A stretch of 64,000 nt of DNA, from NCBI GenBank assembly GCA_030429605.1, contig JAUIEV010000004.1, forward strand, positions 149,686 through 213,685, read 5' to 3'. Source of the DNA: Chlamydiia bacterium. GTDB lineage: Bacteria > Chlamydiota > Chlamydiia > Chlamydiales > Simkaniaceae. The notes under the pieces were generated by a model. That model was not told where the DNA came from. It ran no database searches and was given only the letters and a program-made list of their open reading frames with translations. The translations under genes and the position numbers were made by a program. This document shows positions 43,603 through 53,820 of the stretch, piece after piece. Each line of letters begins with the position of its first letter. Position 1 is the stretch's first letter.

Positions 43603-46600
43603 ATGAAGTTCGTCTTACCGTTTGTTCTTCTTTCAATGAGGATTTTTTCTGTTTGGGAGAACATTGAATCAAGCGCATCTATATTTGAAGGTGTGCCCGA
43701 AGTAAATATAGATAAACATGTCAATGCAGCAAGTGGGGAGTATTTCCTTGCAGAAACTGATATTATTGCCCCAGGAGTTGAACCTCTTTCTGTAACACGT
43801 GTCTATTTGAGCGAGGGAGCTGCATTTGGAGGAGAAAAGTGGACGCTTTTACCTCACGTTCTTTTAAAAGAAAGACCAGGGAGTACCGAATTTTTAACAA
43901 CCTATGATCCAGATGGTTCTCCACTCGTTTTTCAAGAAAAGCGAGGGACGCCAGACTTTGTTTTTAATGCATCAGTCTATGGTGGTGGACTTTCAAATGC
44001 AGCAAAAGGAGAGGTTTCAAATCAAACGAACTTTAAGTATTACAAGGCATTTCGCTTTTCTAATAAGCATGTCGAAGTAACGACAGCAAGTGGAATAAAG
44101 AGAAACTATAAACGGCAGCACCACCGTGATCTAACGTACTTTTTGGTAGAAGAAGTCCTTCCGAATACGCATAGGATTCGCTACACCTATTCAACTACAG
44201 GACGCATAACATCTATAGCATCTTGGAATGCTTCATACACGAAAAAATTTGCTGAAATCACTTTTGAATATGATGACTGTCAGCAGTATTTACTCATGAC
44301 AACCCATTCTGGTGATTGGGTAAAATATTGGTATGAAAAAGGGAAAAGTGAAAAAGGCGTATTCCACCGGTGTCTCAATAGATTTACAACAAGCACAGGA
44401 AAAGAGGAAACGCTTGCTTTTGAACGTCATAACGAATGGGAAAAATTTAGAGTCTCTAAACGTTCGTTTCAAGATGGAAGTAAGCACTTTGTCCGGTACT
44501 ACAAACAAGATGAGCAGTACTCCATTTTTAACCAGGGGAGCTTCACAGTTAAGAAAGGAGATCCACGCGTTGGCAAGGTAGAAAGCGTAGGGATTGATGT
44601 CGATGGATCGGGCACTTCAGAGATGCTCTATCAGATGATGTATCATATCCCAAACAACTACCGAGGCGAGTATATCAATAATCCTGTATCTGAAGTTGTC
44701 TATGCAAACAACACGAAAGAGCGGTATGAATTTACTACAAGGTATGCATTAAAAAAGCACAGCATACACGATCCTGCTGGTAGGGAACGTTCATCTACAT
44801 CCTACAAATTTACAGAGAAAGGTTTTTTGCTCGATAAACTCCATAAAAAAGATGGGAAAACATATCTGCTTGAACACTATGTCTACAATGGAAACAGCTT
44901 GATTGCAACTGAGACATCAGGGTTTCTGACAGGGGAGGGATGGAGCACGCTCAGACGAAACTACAGGTGGTCAGATGATGATATGCACAATCTCATTGAG
45001 GTAAAGACCAATGAGGAAAAAGCTATTCGTATTTCGTACCTCGATAAAACGAATCTTCCGGTTGAGATCATAGAAGAAGGAAGAAGGTGTTTTCACTATA
45101 GACGAACACGTTTTACGTATGATGAGGATGGACTGCTCATTGAAAAAATTCTTGATGATCCAATCTCAACAGATGATCCTAGCGTTCGTCAGTGTACGAT
45201 GCAGAAAAAAACAACCTACACAAGGAGGCAAAAAGAGCCAGCGCTTGGGTATCCCGATGTGGAAGAAGAGTATGGATTTGATTTCGAGACATCAGAATAT
45301 AAGCGTATTTGTAAAAAGCAGTACCACTACAATGAAAAATGCCAGGTCACAAGCGTGGACTGCTATGATGCAGAGGGTTCGCTTAGATACACACTCTTTT
45401 ACAGGTACGACAGAGAAGGGAGGTGCATCTATGAAACCGATCCTCTTGGAAGAGAGACGAAAAGAGTCTATAACGCAAGTGGGCTCTTAGAATACGAAAA
45501 AAAAGGGAACTCGCAGATAGCCTTCAATAAACTGTATGACAACGCACATAGACTTATTCAAGAAGCTGCCATATCAGTGAATGATGGAGTGGTGAAAACA
45601 AAAACATACCACTACAACCTTATGGGGCACCTTTTAGAAGAGGAAGATGAATTTGGAAACAGAACAAAGTATACAAGAAACTGTCTAGGATTTCTTGAAG
45701 AAAAAGAGTCTAAAGACGTTTTTGATGAAAAGAAGGTTACCAAATATAAAAATGATGGTCTGGGAAGAATTCTAGAAGAGGAAGATCCTCTTAAACGTGT
45801 CAACAAATATGAGTATACAGCACACGGAAAAAAGAAAACAGAAGACCGGTTCAATGCACCGTTAAAAAATCATGTGTATTCACCCGAAGGCCTTCTCCTT
45901 CAAACGATTGATAACACCACTACGACAGAATACGAGTATGATGAATTTGGGCGATGTGTATCTGAAACGACTATTCCGCATACAGAGACAGCTTCAAGAA
46001 CAAACGATCGTCGCTATTCAGGGTTTTTTCTTTTGCGAGATTCATCGTATGACGAGAAATGCACATGGTACGAATATGATCACGCAGGTCGACTTGTACT
46101 TGAGGACAACCTTCTAGTAAAAAAAACCTATACATATGACTCACTTGGATATGTTTCATGTGAAACAGAAAAAGATAGCTGGGGAAAATTGCTGAAAAAG
46201 TACTACACACGAGATCTTGCGGGAAGAGTCACGGAAGAGGTGCATGTAAATGGACATGAGAATGTCATTTACAACGCATTTTATCTCTATGACATAGCAG
46301 ATAATGTGATTGCAGAAGGAGTTCGCTTTGCTGGAAAAAAGATGCTAACAGTCCGTAGATACGACGGATTTAACAGGGTTATACAAGAAACAAATCGAGC
46401 AGGAGAAACAACACACTATGAGTATATTGACGGAGTTGAGTACAAACAGCTTGCATGTCGAGTAAAAAAGACATACCTCCCTTCAGGTCTGATGGTACAA
46501 GAAACGTTTCATCCGGAAGGGTTTATACTTGAAAAGAGAATTGTCTCTCCCGCGCTTCAACGTGAAACAGTCGAAGAATACGTCTATAATCTTGCTGGGG

Positions 46601-48879
46601 ATTTGGTCTTGCAAAAATTTATCGGAGAAGATGAAATTTGCCTTCGAAACACCTACGACAAGCATGGGAGACTCATTTCATTTGAAGAGGTTTTTCCTCA
46701 CACATCAAGAACGACACAGTATGAATATGACCATGCATTTCATGTGCAAAAAATCAACAAGCCTAACGGCAGCTCACTAGAAAGAAAGCACACTCCATTT
46801 GGTGAGATCGAAATGCTAAGTGAGTCTGAAAAAGGGACAAAATACACATTTGCCTACGATAGACGTGGACTGCTCACGAAAATCGAATCATCCGACCAGA
46901 AAAGCACAATAGAAAGAGGGTATTCATCAAGAGGTTATCTCGAATATGAAAAATTCGCCAATGGTGTTGAGGTGGAACAGTGTAGAGATTGTAATAGGAG
47001 AAAAAAACTACTTAGGATTAGTGGTGGGTGCCTTTTGGAATACACATACGAAGGATTTCTCCCAAAAGATATTATCGGTAAATTTTCCTATTCCAGTAAG
47101 AAGCAGATTCTTCATAGCTATGTTTCCTATAATGAGATAGGAAAATGTCATGAAGAGCAAAGAGTTGATGGCACAAAAGTCCGCACGACATATGACGACT
47201 CAGGAAGAGTGACGAGTATAGCATCAGATACAGAATGTGAAAAAATAGGCGGGTATGACGCAGATGGAAATGTGATATCTCACACACTATTCAATAGATC
47301 AATAAACTACACATATGATGAGAAGAGCCAAGTTACCTCTGAAAATAACATAACCTATTCCTTCACACCGCAAGGGTATTGTAATTCCAAAAATGGAATA
47401 CCAGTAGTACGAGAAGACGGGAAAATTGTCCAAGTAGGTTCAACTCGGTACGAGTACGATGCCTGTGGGCGACGAACAAAAAAGAGTACGCCTGAAGGTG
47501 AGACGGTCTATGCCTATGACGGTTTCGATCGACTGGTCGAAGTCACGACCCCTGAAATAACAATTACCTATACATATGATGGACTGAATCGACTCGTCTC
47601 AGAAAAAAAAGGCAGCGAAACCTCCTATTTCATTTATGAAGATATGTGTGAGCTAGGTGTCTTCGATGAAAACAATACAATGCGAGCGCTTAGGGTTCCT
47701 GGATTTAAAGATGGGGAGATGGCAGGAAACACTGTCGGAATTGTTTTGGATAGAACATTTTATATAACTTCGACCGATATCCAAGGTAATATACGAGCGC
47801 TCTACACTCAAGAAGGTGAGCTCGTTGAAACGTACGATCACACACTGTTTGGAGAAGGACACCCTGAAACAACCCGCTCTCCGTGGACCTATCAATCGAA
47901 AAGGTACTGTAAAGAAACAGGCCTCTTTTTCTTCGGAAATAGATTCTATGATCCAGAGATCGCAAGCTGGATCTCTCCAGATCAACTTGGATATAAAAAT
48001 GGGATGAACCTCTATCAGTTTCTCAGCAACAACCCCTTTAAATATACAGATGAGTTTGGTGATGAGCCATTTGAAGCGGAGAGTTTTACAGACGTAACGT
48101 CTGCCAATACCTATGAATGGGCAAGGCCGGATAGTAGTATCTATTGTCGGTATGAATCGTCATTTGTTGAGAGTGGACAGTCAAGAATTACCTCATTAAC
48201 ACTCCTTGAACCCGGAAACAAAAAATATAGAGAAACAAACCTGCTCAACACACCATACCAGATGCTTGTTATCAATGGGATCAGAACAAGCTATGAAGAA
48301 GCAATAGACATGGGAAAATATGTCTCAAATATGGCAGGGGGAAGAAACGTCCATATCCTTTATAATCAATCACATGGCACCTATACTGACCTCAATGAAA
48401 CACCATCCCTCTTAGAAGGGGGTAGAGCGAAACCAGCGAAAATGCTACAGTCCTTCATCGAATTAGCACATAGCATTCACGGAAAGGATCTCAGTATGCT
48501 CATACTAAGTCATTCGCAGGGAGCGTCCCACACATTTAACGCCCTTTCTCGTTTAAGTGATGAGGTAAGAAAATGTGTGCACGCAATAAATATTGCAGGG
48601 GTGCGCCATATCCCAACCACCTTTGCGCAGAGCTCAATTAACTACAGATCAAGTTACTTTAGAGACATCGTGCCAATGATGCAGTACGTCTGGTACTTCT
48701 TTCACCCAAATCCGGTACAGTACGCAAAAACCTTTATCGGAAAGAAAAACATTCGAGTCTTGAAAAGCCTCCCGCAATCCCCAGCGCTAGACCACAGCTT
48801 CTTAAGCCCCACTTTTAACAACAGTATGAAGTTGTCAATCGATAATTATTTAAAAGGAAAAGGTGTAAGCGAACTATGA
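43603..48879 (+). CDS. Rhs/YD-repeat protein with C-terminal DUF687-like hydrolase domain
   Basis: 1758 residues. Hydrophobic N-terminus consistent with export (VLPFVLLSMRIFSVW), a DUF6531-like start (HVNAASGEYFLAETDI), then about 40 YD-type repeats (EYDEFGRCVSE, TYDGLNRLVSEK). The Rhs core ends at FGNRFYDPEIASWISPDQLG, NLYQFLSNNP (near 1440-1480). The remaining 270 residues are a different domain: VINGIRTSYEEAIDMGKYV, MAGGRNVHILYNQSHG and a nucleophile elbow LSHSQGASHTFNAL (Ser near 1637), which I match from memory to the Chlamydia-specific DUF687 family with an alpha/beta-hydrolase look. Rhs shells normally encapsulate toxic C-terminal tips. The gene overlaps the next exported gene by ATGA. 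Confidence 0.88.
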   Translation: MKFVLPFVLLSMRIFSVWENIESSASIFEGVPEVNIDKHVNAASGEYFLAETDIIAPGVEPLSVTRVYLSEGAAFGGEKWTLLPHVLLKERPGSTEFLTTYDPDGSPLVFQEKRGTPDFVFNASVYGGGLSNAAKGEVSNQTNFKYYKAFRFSNKHVEVTTASGIKRNYKRQHHRDLTYFLVEEVLPNTHRIRYTYSTTGRITSIASWNASYTKKFAEITFEYDDCQQYLLMTTHSGDWVKYWYEKGKSEKGVFHRCLNRFTTSTGKEETLAFERHNEWEKFRVSKRSFQDGSKHFVRYYKQDEQYSIFNQGSFTVKKGDPRVGKVESVGIDVDGSGTSEMLYQMMYHIPNNYRGEYINNPVSEVVYANNTKERYEFTTRYALKKHSIHDPAGRERSSTSYKFTEKGFLLDKLHKKDGKTYLLEHYVYNGNSLIATETSGFLTGEGWSTLRRNYRWSDDDMHNLIEVKTNEEKAIRISYLDKTNLPVEIIEEGRRCFHYRRTRFTYDEDGLLIEKILDDPISTDDPSVRQCTMQKKTTYTRRQKEPALGYPDVEEEYGFDFETSEYKRICKKQYHYNEKCQVTSVDCYDAEGSLRYTLFYRYDREGRCIYETDPLGRETKRVYNASGLLEYEKKGNSQIAFNKLYDNAHRLIQEAAISVNDGVVKTKTYHYNLMGHLLEEEDEFGNRTKYTRNCLGFLEEKESKDVFDEKKVTKYKNDGLGRILEEEDPLKRVNKYEYTAHGKKKTEDRFNAPLKNHVYSPEGLLLQTIDNTTTTEYEYDEFGRCVSETTIPHTETASRTNDRRYSGFFLLRDSSYDEKCTWYEYDHAGRLVLEDNLLVKKTYTYDSLGYVSCETEKDSWGKLLKKYYTRDLAGRVTEEVHVNGHENVIYNAFYLYDIADNVIAEGVRFAGKKMLTVRRYDGFNRVIQETNRAGETTHYEYIDGVEYKQLACRVKKTYLPSGLMVQETFHPEGFILEKRIVSPALQRETVEEYVYNLAGDLVLQKFIGEDEICLRNTYDKHGRLISFEEVFPHTSRTTQYEYDHAFHVQKINKPNGSSLERKHTPFGEIEMLSESEKGTKYTFAYDRRGLLTKIESSDQKSTIERGYSSRGYLEYEKFANGVEVEQCRDCNRRKKLLRISGGCLLEYTYEGFLPKDIIGKFSYSSKKQILHSYVSYNEIGKCHEEQRVDGTKVRTTYDDSGRVTSIASDTECEKIGGYDADGNVISHTLFNRSINYTYDEKSQVTSENNITYSFTPQGYCNSKNGIPVVREDGKIVQVGSTRYEYDACGRRTKKSTPEGETVYAYDGFDRLVEVTTPEITITYTYDGLNRLVSEKKGSETSYFIYEDMCELGVFDENNTMRALRVPGFKDGEMAGNTVGIVLDRTFYITSTDIQGNIRALYTQEGELVETYDHTLFGEGHPETTRSPWTYQSKRYCKETGLFFFGNRFYDPEIASWISPDQLGYKNGMNLYQFLSNNPFKYTDEFGDEPFEAESFTDVTSANTYEWARPDSSIYCRYESSFVESGQSRITSLTLLEPGNKKYRETNLLNTPYQMLVINGIRTSYEEAIDMGKYVSNMAGGRNVHILYNQSHGTYTDLNETPSLLEGGRAKPAKMLQSFIELAHSIHGKDLSMLILSHSQGASHTFNALSRLSDEVRKCVHAINIAGVRHIPTTFAQSSINYRSSYFRDIVPMMQYVWYFFHPNPVQYAKTFIGKKNIRVLKSLPQSPALDHSFLSPTFNNSMKLSIDNYLKGKGVSEL

Positions 48880-49460
48880 AGATATATTTCACTATAATTT
48901 CTTGTCTTATTTCCTTATCAGGAATGGCTTCTGAAGAGCCTTTTATTCCAACGAGATGGGAGATTGAACTCAATCGGTTAGATGACATTGTTGCAAAGGA
49001 GTATAAGAAAAAATACCAGCTTTACCTAGAAGCGTCTGGCGGCGGCGGTATAAGTGGATTTTGGCAATACTCTCCTCAGTTTAAAAGATATTATCCTGCT
49101 CCTAAGATTGAAGCAAGACAGCTCCTGTTTGAAATGGCTGAAGACCTATTATGTAAGATTAATGCAAATAAAGTTCTTGTTGAAGGAATGATCTCGTATC
49201 CATTTAATCCAGACAATATATCTCATGCAGTGATCTTTGTAAAACCATCAGGACATGAAGTTGACTATGGAGAAATAGAAATAGCAGCGATGAATGGAGA
49301 CACCGTAAAGTACAGCATTGCGCATCCTACCTCTCTATGTAATTGGGAGAGGCAACCCCTTGAGCAAGAGTTGAGAGAAGCGGGAGCTACGAGGGAAGAG
49401 TTTCCTCGGTTGTGGGCGTATGTTGATGAGTTAAATGCAAAGAAAACACGTGTGAAGTGA
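48876..49460 (+). CDS. Exported protein coupled to the Rhs gene (possible immunity)
   Basis: 194 residues with a signal peptide (IYFTIISCLISLSGMAS). The mature part contains a Gly cluster (EASGGGGISGFWQYS) and beta-like segments (SHAVIFVKPSGHEVDYGEIE). No known family recognised. ATG 48876 overlaps the Rhs stop as ATGA, so it is translationally coupled to the Rhs-hydrolase protein. In lipase-type effectors the immunity partner is periplasmic and directly downstream, which fits position and leader; the assignment is inference. An accessory factor for the Rhs protein is the alternative. Confidence 0.65.
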   Translation: MKIYFTIISCLISLSGMASEEPFIPTRWEIELNRLDDIVAKEYKKKYQLYLEASGGGGISGFWQYSPQFKRYYPAPKIEARQLLFEMAEDLLCKINANKVLVEGMISYPFNPDNISHAVIFVKPSGHEVDYGEIEIAAMNGDTVKYSIAHPTSLCNWERQPLEQELREAGATREEFPRLWAYVDELNAKKTRVK

Positions 49461-49470
49461 GGTGTTGTGT

Positions 49471-49815
49471 ATGTCGTTTTTGAGTATTCCTGTCAGTTGC
49501 TTTCTTCTTTCAATACCTGCTGTACCTGAAAAGCAAGGGGGAGGAACTTCTGTGCAAGCGGTATCAGATCATATTTCTCTTTTGGATGGAGTACATGGAT
49601 CTATTGAATATAGTAAAGGAAGGGCTTTTATATCCCTTGAAGGATTTAAGCCTGGTGAAGAAAGAGTGTTTCTGTACGGAGATAGCTCAGTGTCTCTGAA
49701 CGCATCGTCAAGTGGTCAGATTGATTTGGTTCTCTATAAAAGAAATGAACCAGTCAGTGAACTCATTCTAGAAAAAGAAAAATGTAAACAGTCTATTGAG
49801 ATTAAGTGGAAGTAA
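49471..49815 (+). CDS. Small exported protein, unknown
   Basis: 114 residues with a hydrophobic N-terminus (SFLSIPVSCFLLSIPAVP) and a beta-rich rest (GSIEYSKGRAFISLEGF, GQIDLVLYKRNEPVSELIL). Possibly exported; the Cys in VSCFLL could be a weak lipobox. Third gene of the Rhs unit, 10 bases after the previous stop. The TTG at 49462 is a less likely start than ATG 49471. Function unknown. Confidence 0.55.
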   Translation: MSFLSIPVSCFLLSIPAVPEKQGGGTSVQAVSDHISLLDGVHGSIEYSKGRAFISLEGFKPGEERVFLYGDSSVSLNASSSGQIDLVLYKRNEPVSELILEKEKCKQSIEIKWK

Positions 49816-49817
49816 GA

Positions 49818-49836
49818 GCTCCCTTTGAAAGGGAGC
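49818..49836. terminator. Hairpin between convergent genes
   Basis: GCTCCCTTT/AAAGGGAGC form a 9-bp near-perfect palindrome 3 bases past the stop of the plus-strand gene and 8 bases past the stop of the minus-strand gene. T-runs are poor on both strands. Confidence 0.5.
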
Positions 49837-49843
49837 CCTGACA

Positions 49844-50032
49844 TTATTCTGCAGACTCTTCTGCTTGAGCTGTTTCAGCTTCAGCAGTTTCAGAAGCTTC
49901 AGCAGTTTCTTCTACTTGTGCTTCTTCAGTCTGTGCAGTTTCTTCTTGCGGTGCAGGCTCTTCGTCTGCAAATGCAACATTTGCAAATCCAAATGCCATC
50001 ATCAAAGCAAGCATATATTTTGCCATTTTCAT
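49844..50032 (-). CDS. Small exported Glu/Ala/Thr-rich repeat protein
   Basis: 62 residues: a signal peptide (MAKYMLALMMAFGFANVAFA) followed by a highly acidic tail of about 39 residues made of imperfect E-T-A-[QE]-A-E units (EETAQTEEAQVEETAEASE). GGAGG stands 4 bases before ATG 50032, supporting a real gene. The mature peptide has no Lys/Arg and would be disordered; function unknown. Confidence 0.6.
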   Translation of the reverse strand: MKMAKYMLALMMAFGFANVAFADEEPAPQEETAQTEEAQVEETAEASETAEAETAQAEESAE

Positions 50033-50135
50033 AATACCTCCATAAGGTTTGAAGAGATTCGCAACCATAGCTATTTTTGAAAAATTTCGTCAATACATTT
50101 AGTGCTAAGTCATTTATTAAAAATATTTTATGACA

Positions 50136-51002
50136 CTAGTGTTTTTGAGAAAATGTTCTTTGTGAGAGTGCTAGAAAGGCACAAAACACAAGAATGCATC
50201 CAAGTACTTGGCTCATATTTGGGTATTGATCCCATAAGAGAAGCTGGATAAAGAGTGTAAGAAAAAAACCAGACCATCCAGTCGCACCAACCGTATAAAC
50301 AGACGCGAATGTGTACGCGTAGTGAAAGTAATAGTGCATCAAAAAGAGGAAAAAACCACTTGCAGCAAGCGCAATCCATTGCTGTGGAGTTCCAGTTGGC
50401 AGGCTGTTAAATAAAAGTGCCAGTACAAGAAAAAGAAGCGTGACAAAAAGAAGCTCGAAAAAACTCAAGGGATATGGATGTTTCAAACCAATAGACAACG
50501 CAACCCCGTGAAGAAGAGCAAACCCTAGACCCGCCAGCGATCCGAAAAGAAATGAAGGTGGTACTCCGATGAAAAAATGAAAAAACCCAACACTCATGAT
50601 CACAGAAATGGTCAGTATAGAACGCATAGTCCCAATAAACTGCCTTCGAGAAAAAAGCAGTAAAAAGAAATAGCTTCCCAGTACATACGAACCAGCAACA
50701 AGCAACGAGGAGTAATAGGCAGAAAGAATAAAGAGAAAGCTCACAATACTCCCGAGCGCTACCTTTCCTATAAATATGTGAGGCATATCACTAGATGCAA
50801 AAGAAATTTTCGCAAAAGTGCCATGGAGCAACGTAAAAAGACTTGCGATGCCAAATGAAAGTGCAAGCGACCAAAAAAAGCCAAAAAAGGGGATGACTGA
50901 AAGGAGCAGCGAGATGTGTACAATCCAAAAAATAGACGCAAAAGCAGAAAGGATAATACCAGAATGCACTTTGTTTTCGTAAAAGATAAGCATGAGGTTC
51001 AT
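50136..51002 (-). CDS. EamA/DMT-type ten-TM transporter
   Basis: 288-residue integral membrane protein with about ten hydrophobic segments in two halves, typical of the drug/metabolite transporter superfamily: GIILSAFASIFWIVHISLLL at the N-terminus and ATGWSGFFLTLFIQLLLWDQ followed by GCILVFCAFLALSQR at the C-terminus. Substrate unknown. Start 51002 is chosen because homologous hydrophobic sequence begins soon after; the frame extends 24 codons further. Divergent from the MFS gene. Confidence 0.7.
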   Translation of the reverse strand: MNLMLIFYENKVHSGIILSAFASIFWIVHISLLLSVIPFFGFFWSLALSFGIASLFTLLHGTFAKISFASSDMPHIFIGKVALGSIVSFLFILSAYYSSLLVAGSYVLGSYFFLLLFSRRQFIGTMRSILTISVIMSVGFFHFFIGVPPSFLFGSLAGLGFALLHGVALSIGLKHPYPLSFFELLFVTLLFLVLALLFNSLPTGTPQQWIALAASGFFLFLMHYYFHYAYTFASVYTVGATGWSGFFLTLFIQLLLWDQYPNMSQVLGCILVFCAFLALSQRTFSQKH

Positions 51003-51082
51003 ACCGGAGGTATCGTTTATACAATGAATAAAAATTTTAAAGATTGTTGTGAAGAATAAAAAATTCTGATCCAATATAAACT

Positions 51083-52252
51083 ATGAAAGGTAAACTCCGT
51101 CAGATCACACTTTTTCTTTTCATAGCATTCATCGTAGGACAGGCTTGGCAAGTCATTCCGTCATTTGAACTCATTGTTACGCAAAAAGAAGCAGCTCCAA
51201 CACTTAATTCAATACAGTCGCTTCTCTTTCTCCCAATGACATGCTCAGCAATTCTTGTAGCAAACATAACAGGCATACTCGATTACCATTTTGGAACGAA
51301 ACGAGGCATACTCATCAGTTTACTTTTGTTGACTGTTGGTATGTTTTTTGTCGCCATAGCAAAAGGTGCATACTTGTATTATTTCCTTGCGCAAATATGT
51401 ATAGGAGCATCCGTCGCAGCAGCACTTTCAGCGTTTAGCGTTTTCTCATCTCTTTTGCTTAAACAGGCTGCAAGCTTTTTTCTACTTACGCTCTATGCAG
51501 CACTTATGTTTGGGAGTATGTGTATACCATGGCTGCTCGAGTTTTTTTATGTGCACCACACATGGCAAGAAGTGCCGCTGTACCTCGGCTTTACTTCTAT
51601 TTTGTTGTACATGCTTGTGCAACTTTTTGTTGATGATATTCGAAATCAAAAACATCCACAAACACCACTTGGCCTTCTTTTCATAAGAAAGCATATACCA
51701 CTCAAAGTGCTCATTTTTATCGTGATTGTTTTTGCGAATACATTGAGCCAGATGCTCGTTCTCCACGTAGGCAAAGACTACCTTACCTTGGTCAAAAACG
51801 TAGATGTAAAAGACGTTATATGGCTCATGACCACGTTTTTCTTTGCCATGGGCATAGGGAGTCTGATCAGTGCAGTCATTTCTCTTTTCAGCTCGACAAA
51901 AGTCCTCTATCCAGCCCTAGCATTATGTACCCTTTTAGGATTCATCACACTCCCTCTCTCTACAAAGCTGTATCAAATGTATATTGCGACACTCTTTTTA
52001 GGAGTAGGCGTGTGGAGTCTATTGCCTATGACACTGCATATAGCAAACAAAACGTTCTCAGACGTTGAGGAAGTGACCACGAGTACATTGATATCCACAT
52101 TTTTTCTCGCAATTGCAATAAGCCATCTCATTCACTTCTTTCCAAAAGACTCAGTAAGAACTCTTTTCCACGTTGGCTTGATCACATCTATTACAACGCT
52201 ACTCCTCACAACCTATCTGACAATCAACACAAAAAAAAGCGTTACGCGGTAG
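51083..52252 (+). CDS. MFS-type transporter
   Basis: 389-residue membrane protein with about 12 hydrophobic segments. The MFS A-like motif between TM2 and TM3 reads GILDYHFGTKRGILIS (usual G-x-x-x-D-R-x-G-R-R). Substrate cannot be inferred. A TATAAA lies directly before the ATG, so the leader may be very short. It overlaps the convergent gene at its 3' end by 11 bases. Confidence 0.75.
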   Translation: MKGKLRQITLFLFIAFIVGQAWQVIPSFELIVTQKEAAPTLNSIQSLLFLPMTCSAILVANITGILDYHFGTKRGILISLLLLTVGMFFVAIAKGAYLYYFLAQICIGASVAAALSAFSVFSSLLLKQAASFFLLTLYAALMFGSMCIPWLLEFFYVHHTWQEVPLYLGFTSILLYMLVQLFVDDIRNQKHPQTPLGLLFIRKHIPLKVLIFIVIVFANTLSQMLVLHVGKDYLTLVKNVDVKDVIWLMTTFFFAMGIGSLISAVISLFSSTKVLYPALALCTLLGFITLPLSTKLYQMYIATLFLGVGVWSLLPMTLHIANKTFSDVEEVTTSTLISTFFLAIAISHLIHFFPKDSVRTLFHVGLITSITTLLLTTYLTINTKKSVTR

Positions 52253-53714
52253 CAAAACGAGCAAGAAGATCATCAAATTCTTCCTGCTCATCATCAACGA
52301 CTCGATCATAGATATCATCTGGAAGAGAGCGTAAAAAAGAGGCGACTTCTTTTGGAGATGCCTTTTCGAGCATTTCGATAGACTGCTTCATGAAAATGTC
52401 GTATTCAACCATACGTTTTTCTTCATCACTTCCATGATGGAGAATACGAGATTCGACACCTTCTTCAGAAAGTGCTGCAAAAGAAGTATAGGTGAAGAGT
52501 GCAAAAGCGATTGAGACGCTTATTCCAAATACTTTTTGTAAGACCTCATCATCAAATGCTTCATCAGCCATGCCAATAGACCCACCATAAGAAAGTGCAG
52601 TTGTAAGGAGTCCAAACGCCTTGAGACACAGTGTTAGCCCAGGACGAAGCCGTTCAGGAATAGACGGTACGTAAGCACCTCTGAAAAAATCGGCAGTATC
52701 GGAGAAGAGATCTTTTCCAGTATGGCTCACAGAAAGCATATTGAGATAAAAACTGGCACTTACTACAAGGGTAGCAAGCGAATACCCCAATTCGCTCCCT
52801 CCAGCTTTAACTCCTGCTGTGTATGCAATTTTTGCAAACAATCCTAAATGTGCAACAGACAAAAGTATTCCAGTGCCAAAAACAATACGCTCACCAACAC
52901 CTTGGATACAAGGAACTTCTCCTTCTTCGTGTTGGTCGATTGAGAACATAAGTTCAAGCAATTCATTTTTTAGAGTGAGTATATCTCTTGGATCATCCAC
53001 TTCACCTCGAGCATGAGCTTTTAGCTCAGCGAACCTTTCTAACGCCTCTACTTGTTGTTCTTGAGGTTTTCTTATCCAATTAAACCGTGCGGTATTAAGC
53101 TCTTCGACAGCCCTGTCTCTCATTGCAGACAACCGCTTTTCGAATGCGTTGCGTGTACACGAAGATACAATCTTTTGAAGAGTAAGCCACGTTGAGCACA
53201 TAGGGACTGGGCCGTCTGATAGCAGAACGATTGCAGCTGGTAGGATACCACCATCATTGTATAGAGAAGCGACATCGGCAACGGCAAACTGAGCTAATCC
53301 ACCAACAACAACGGACAAAAGAAGTAAACCTGACTGCGTTGTCGTACTCAAATGTCCACCATTCAGTGCGGTCTCTTTTCCTATAAACTGGTCAATGAGC
53401 TGCCAGCTAGCCCATGTATTGAGTGAAATGCATGACGCAGCATTCCCATAATTTAAAATAATTTTTAGAGGAAGTGAGTCCCCTGCAGCAGCATTATTTA
53501 CAGGAATAAAATAATAATTTCCCCACACGGTCAATACCGGAGGAATCGCCTTGATGATCCGGCGAGCAACACCTCGAATGGAACTCTCCTGAGGAGGCGT
53601 TTCTCCCTTCAACACCCTTCTTATAAGGTGTTGATTTAAAGCCCCTTGAGAATGAAATCCAACCTCGGAATCTGGTTGAAGAAGGGGGAGGGTCCCAAGT
53701 TCGATTGCAGCCAT
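52242..53714 (-). CDS. Multi-pass membrane protein, unknown
   Basis: 490 residues. Hydrophobic segments occur near residues 50-75, 90-115, 130-150, 160-180, 280-310, 325-345, 370-395 and 410-430, broken by a charged central helix (FEKRLSAMRDRAVEEL, about 200-250). The C-terminal 70 residues are acidic and soluble (DDEQEEFDDLLARFATA). No recognised family; likely lineage-specific. The ATG at 53714 has no obvious SD. Confidence 0.6.
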   Translation of the reverse strand: MAAIELGTLPLLQPDSEVGFHSQGALNQHLIRRVLKGETPPQESSIRGVARRIIKAIPPVLTVWGNYYFIPVNNAAAGDSLPLKIILNYGNAASCISLNTWASWQLIDQFIGKETALNGGHLSTTTQSGLLLLSVVVGGLAQFAVADVASLYNDGGILPAAIVLLSDGPVPMCSTWLTLQKIVSSCTRNAFEKRLSAMRDRAVEELNTARFNWIRKPQEQQVEALERFAELKAHARGEVDDPRDILTLKNELLELMFSIDQHEEGEVPCIQGVGERIVFGTGILLSVAHLGLFAKIAYTAGVKAGGSELGYSLATLVVSASFYLNMLSVSHTGKDLFSDTADFFRGAYVPSIPERLRPGLTLCLKAFGLLTTALSYGGSIGMADEAFDDEVLQKVFGISVSIAFALFTYTSFAALSEEGVESRILHHGSDEEKRMVEYDIFMKQSIEMLEKASPKEVASFLRSLPDDIYDRVVDDEQEEFDDLLARFATA

Positions 53715-53820
53715 ACATGCTCTTCTATTTTTATTTTTTACATATTATACCATTTACTTCGTAAAGTTACAATTTCAATACGACTCCAAGAATAAAAGGT
53801 TTGTTACTAAAAAAGAAATT

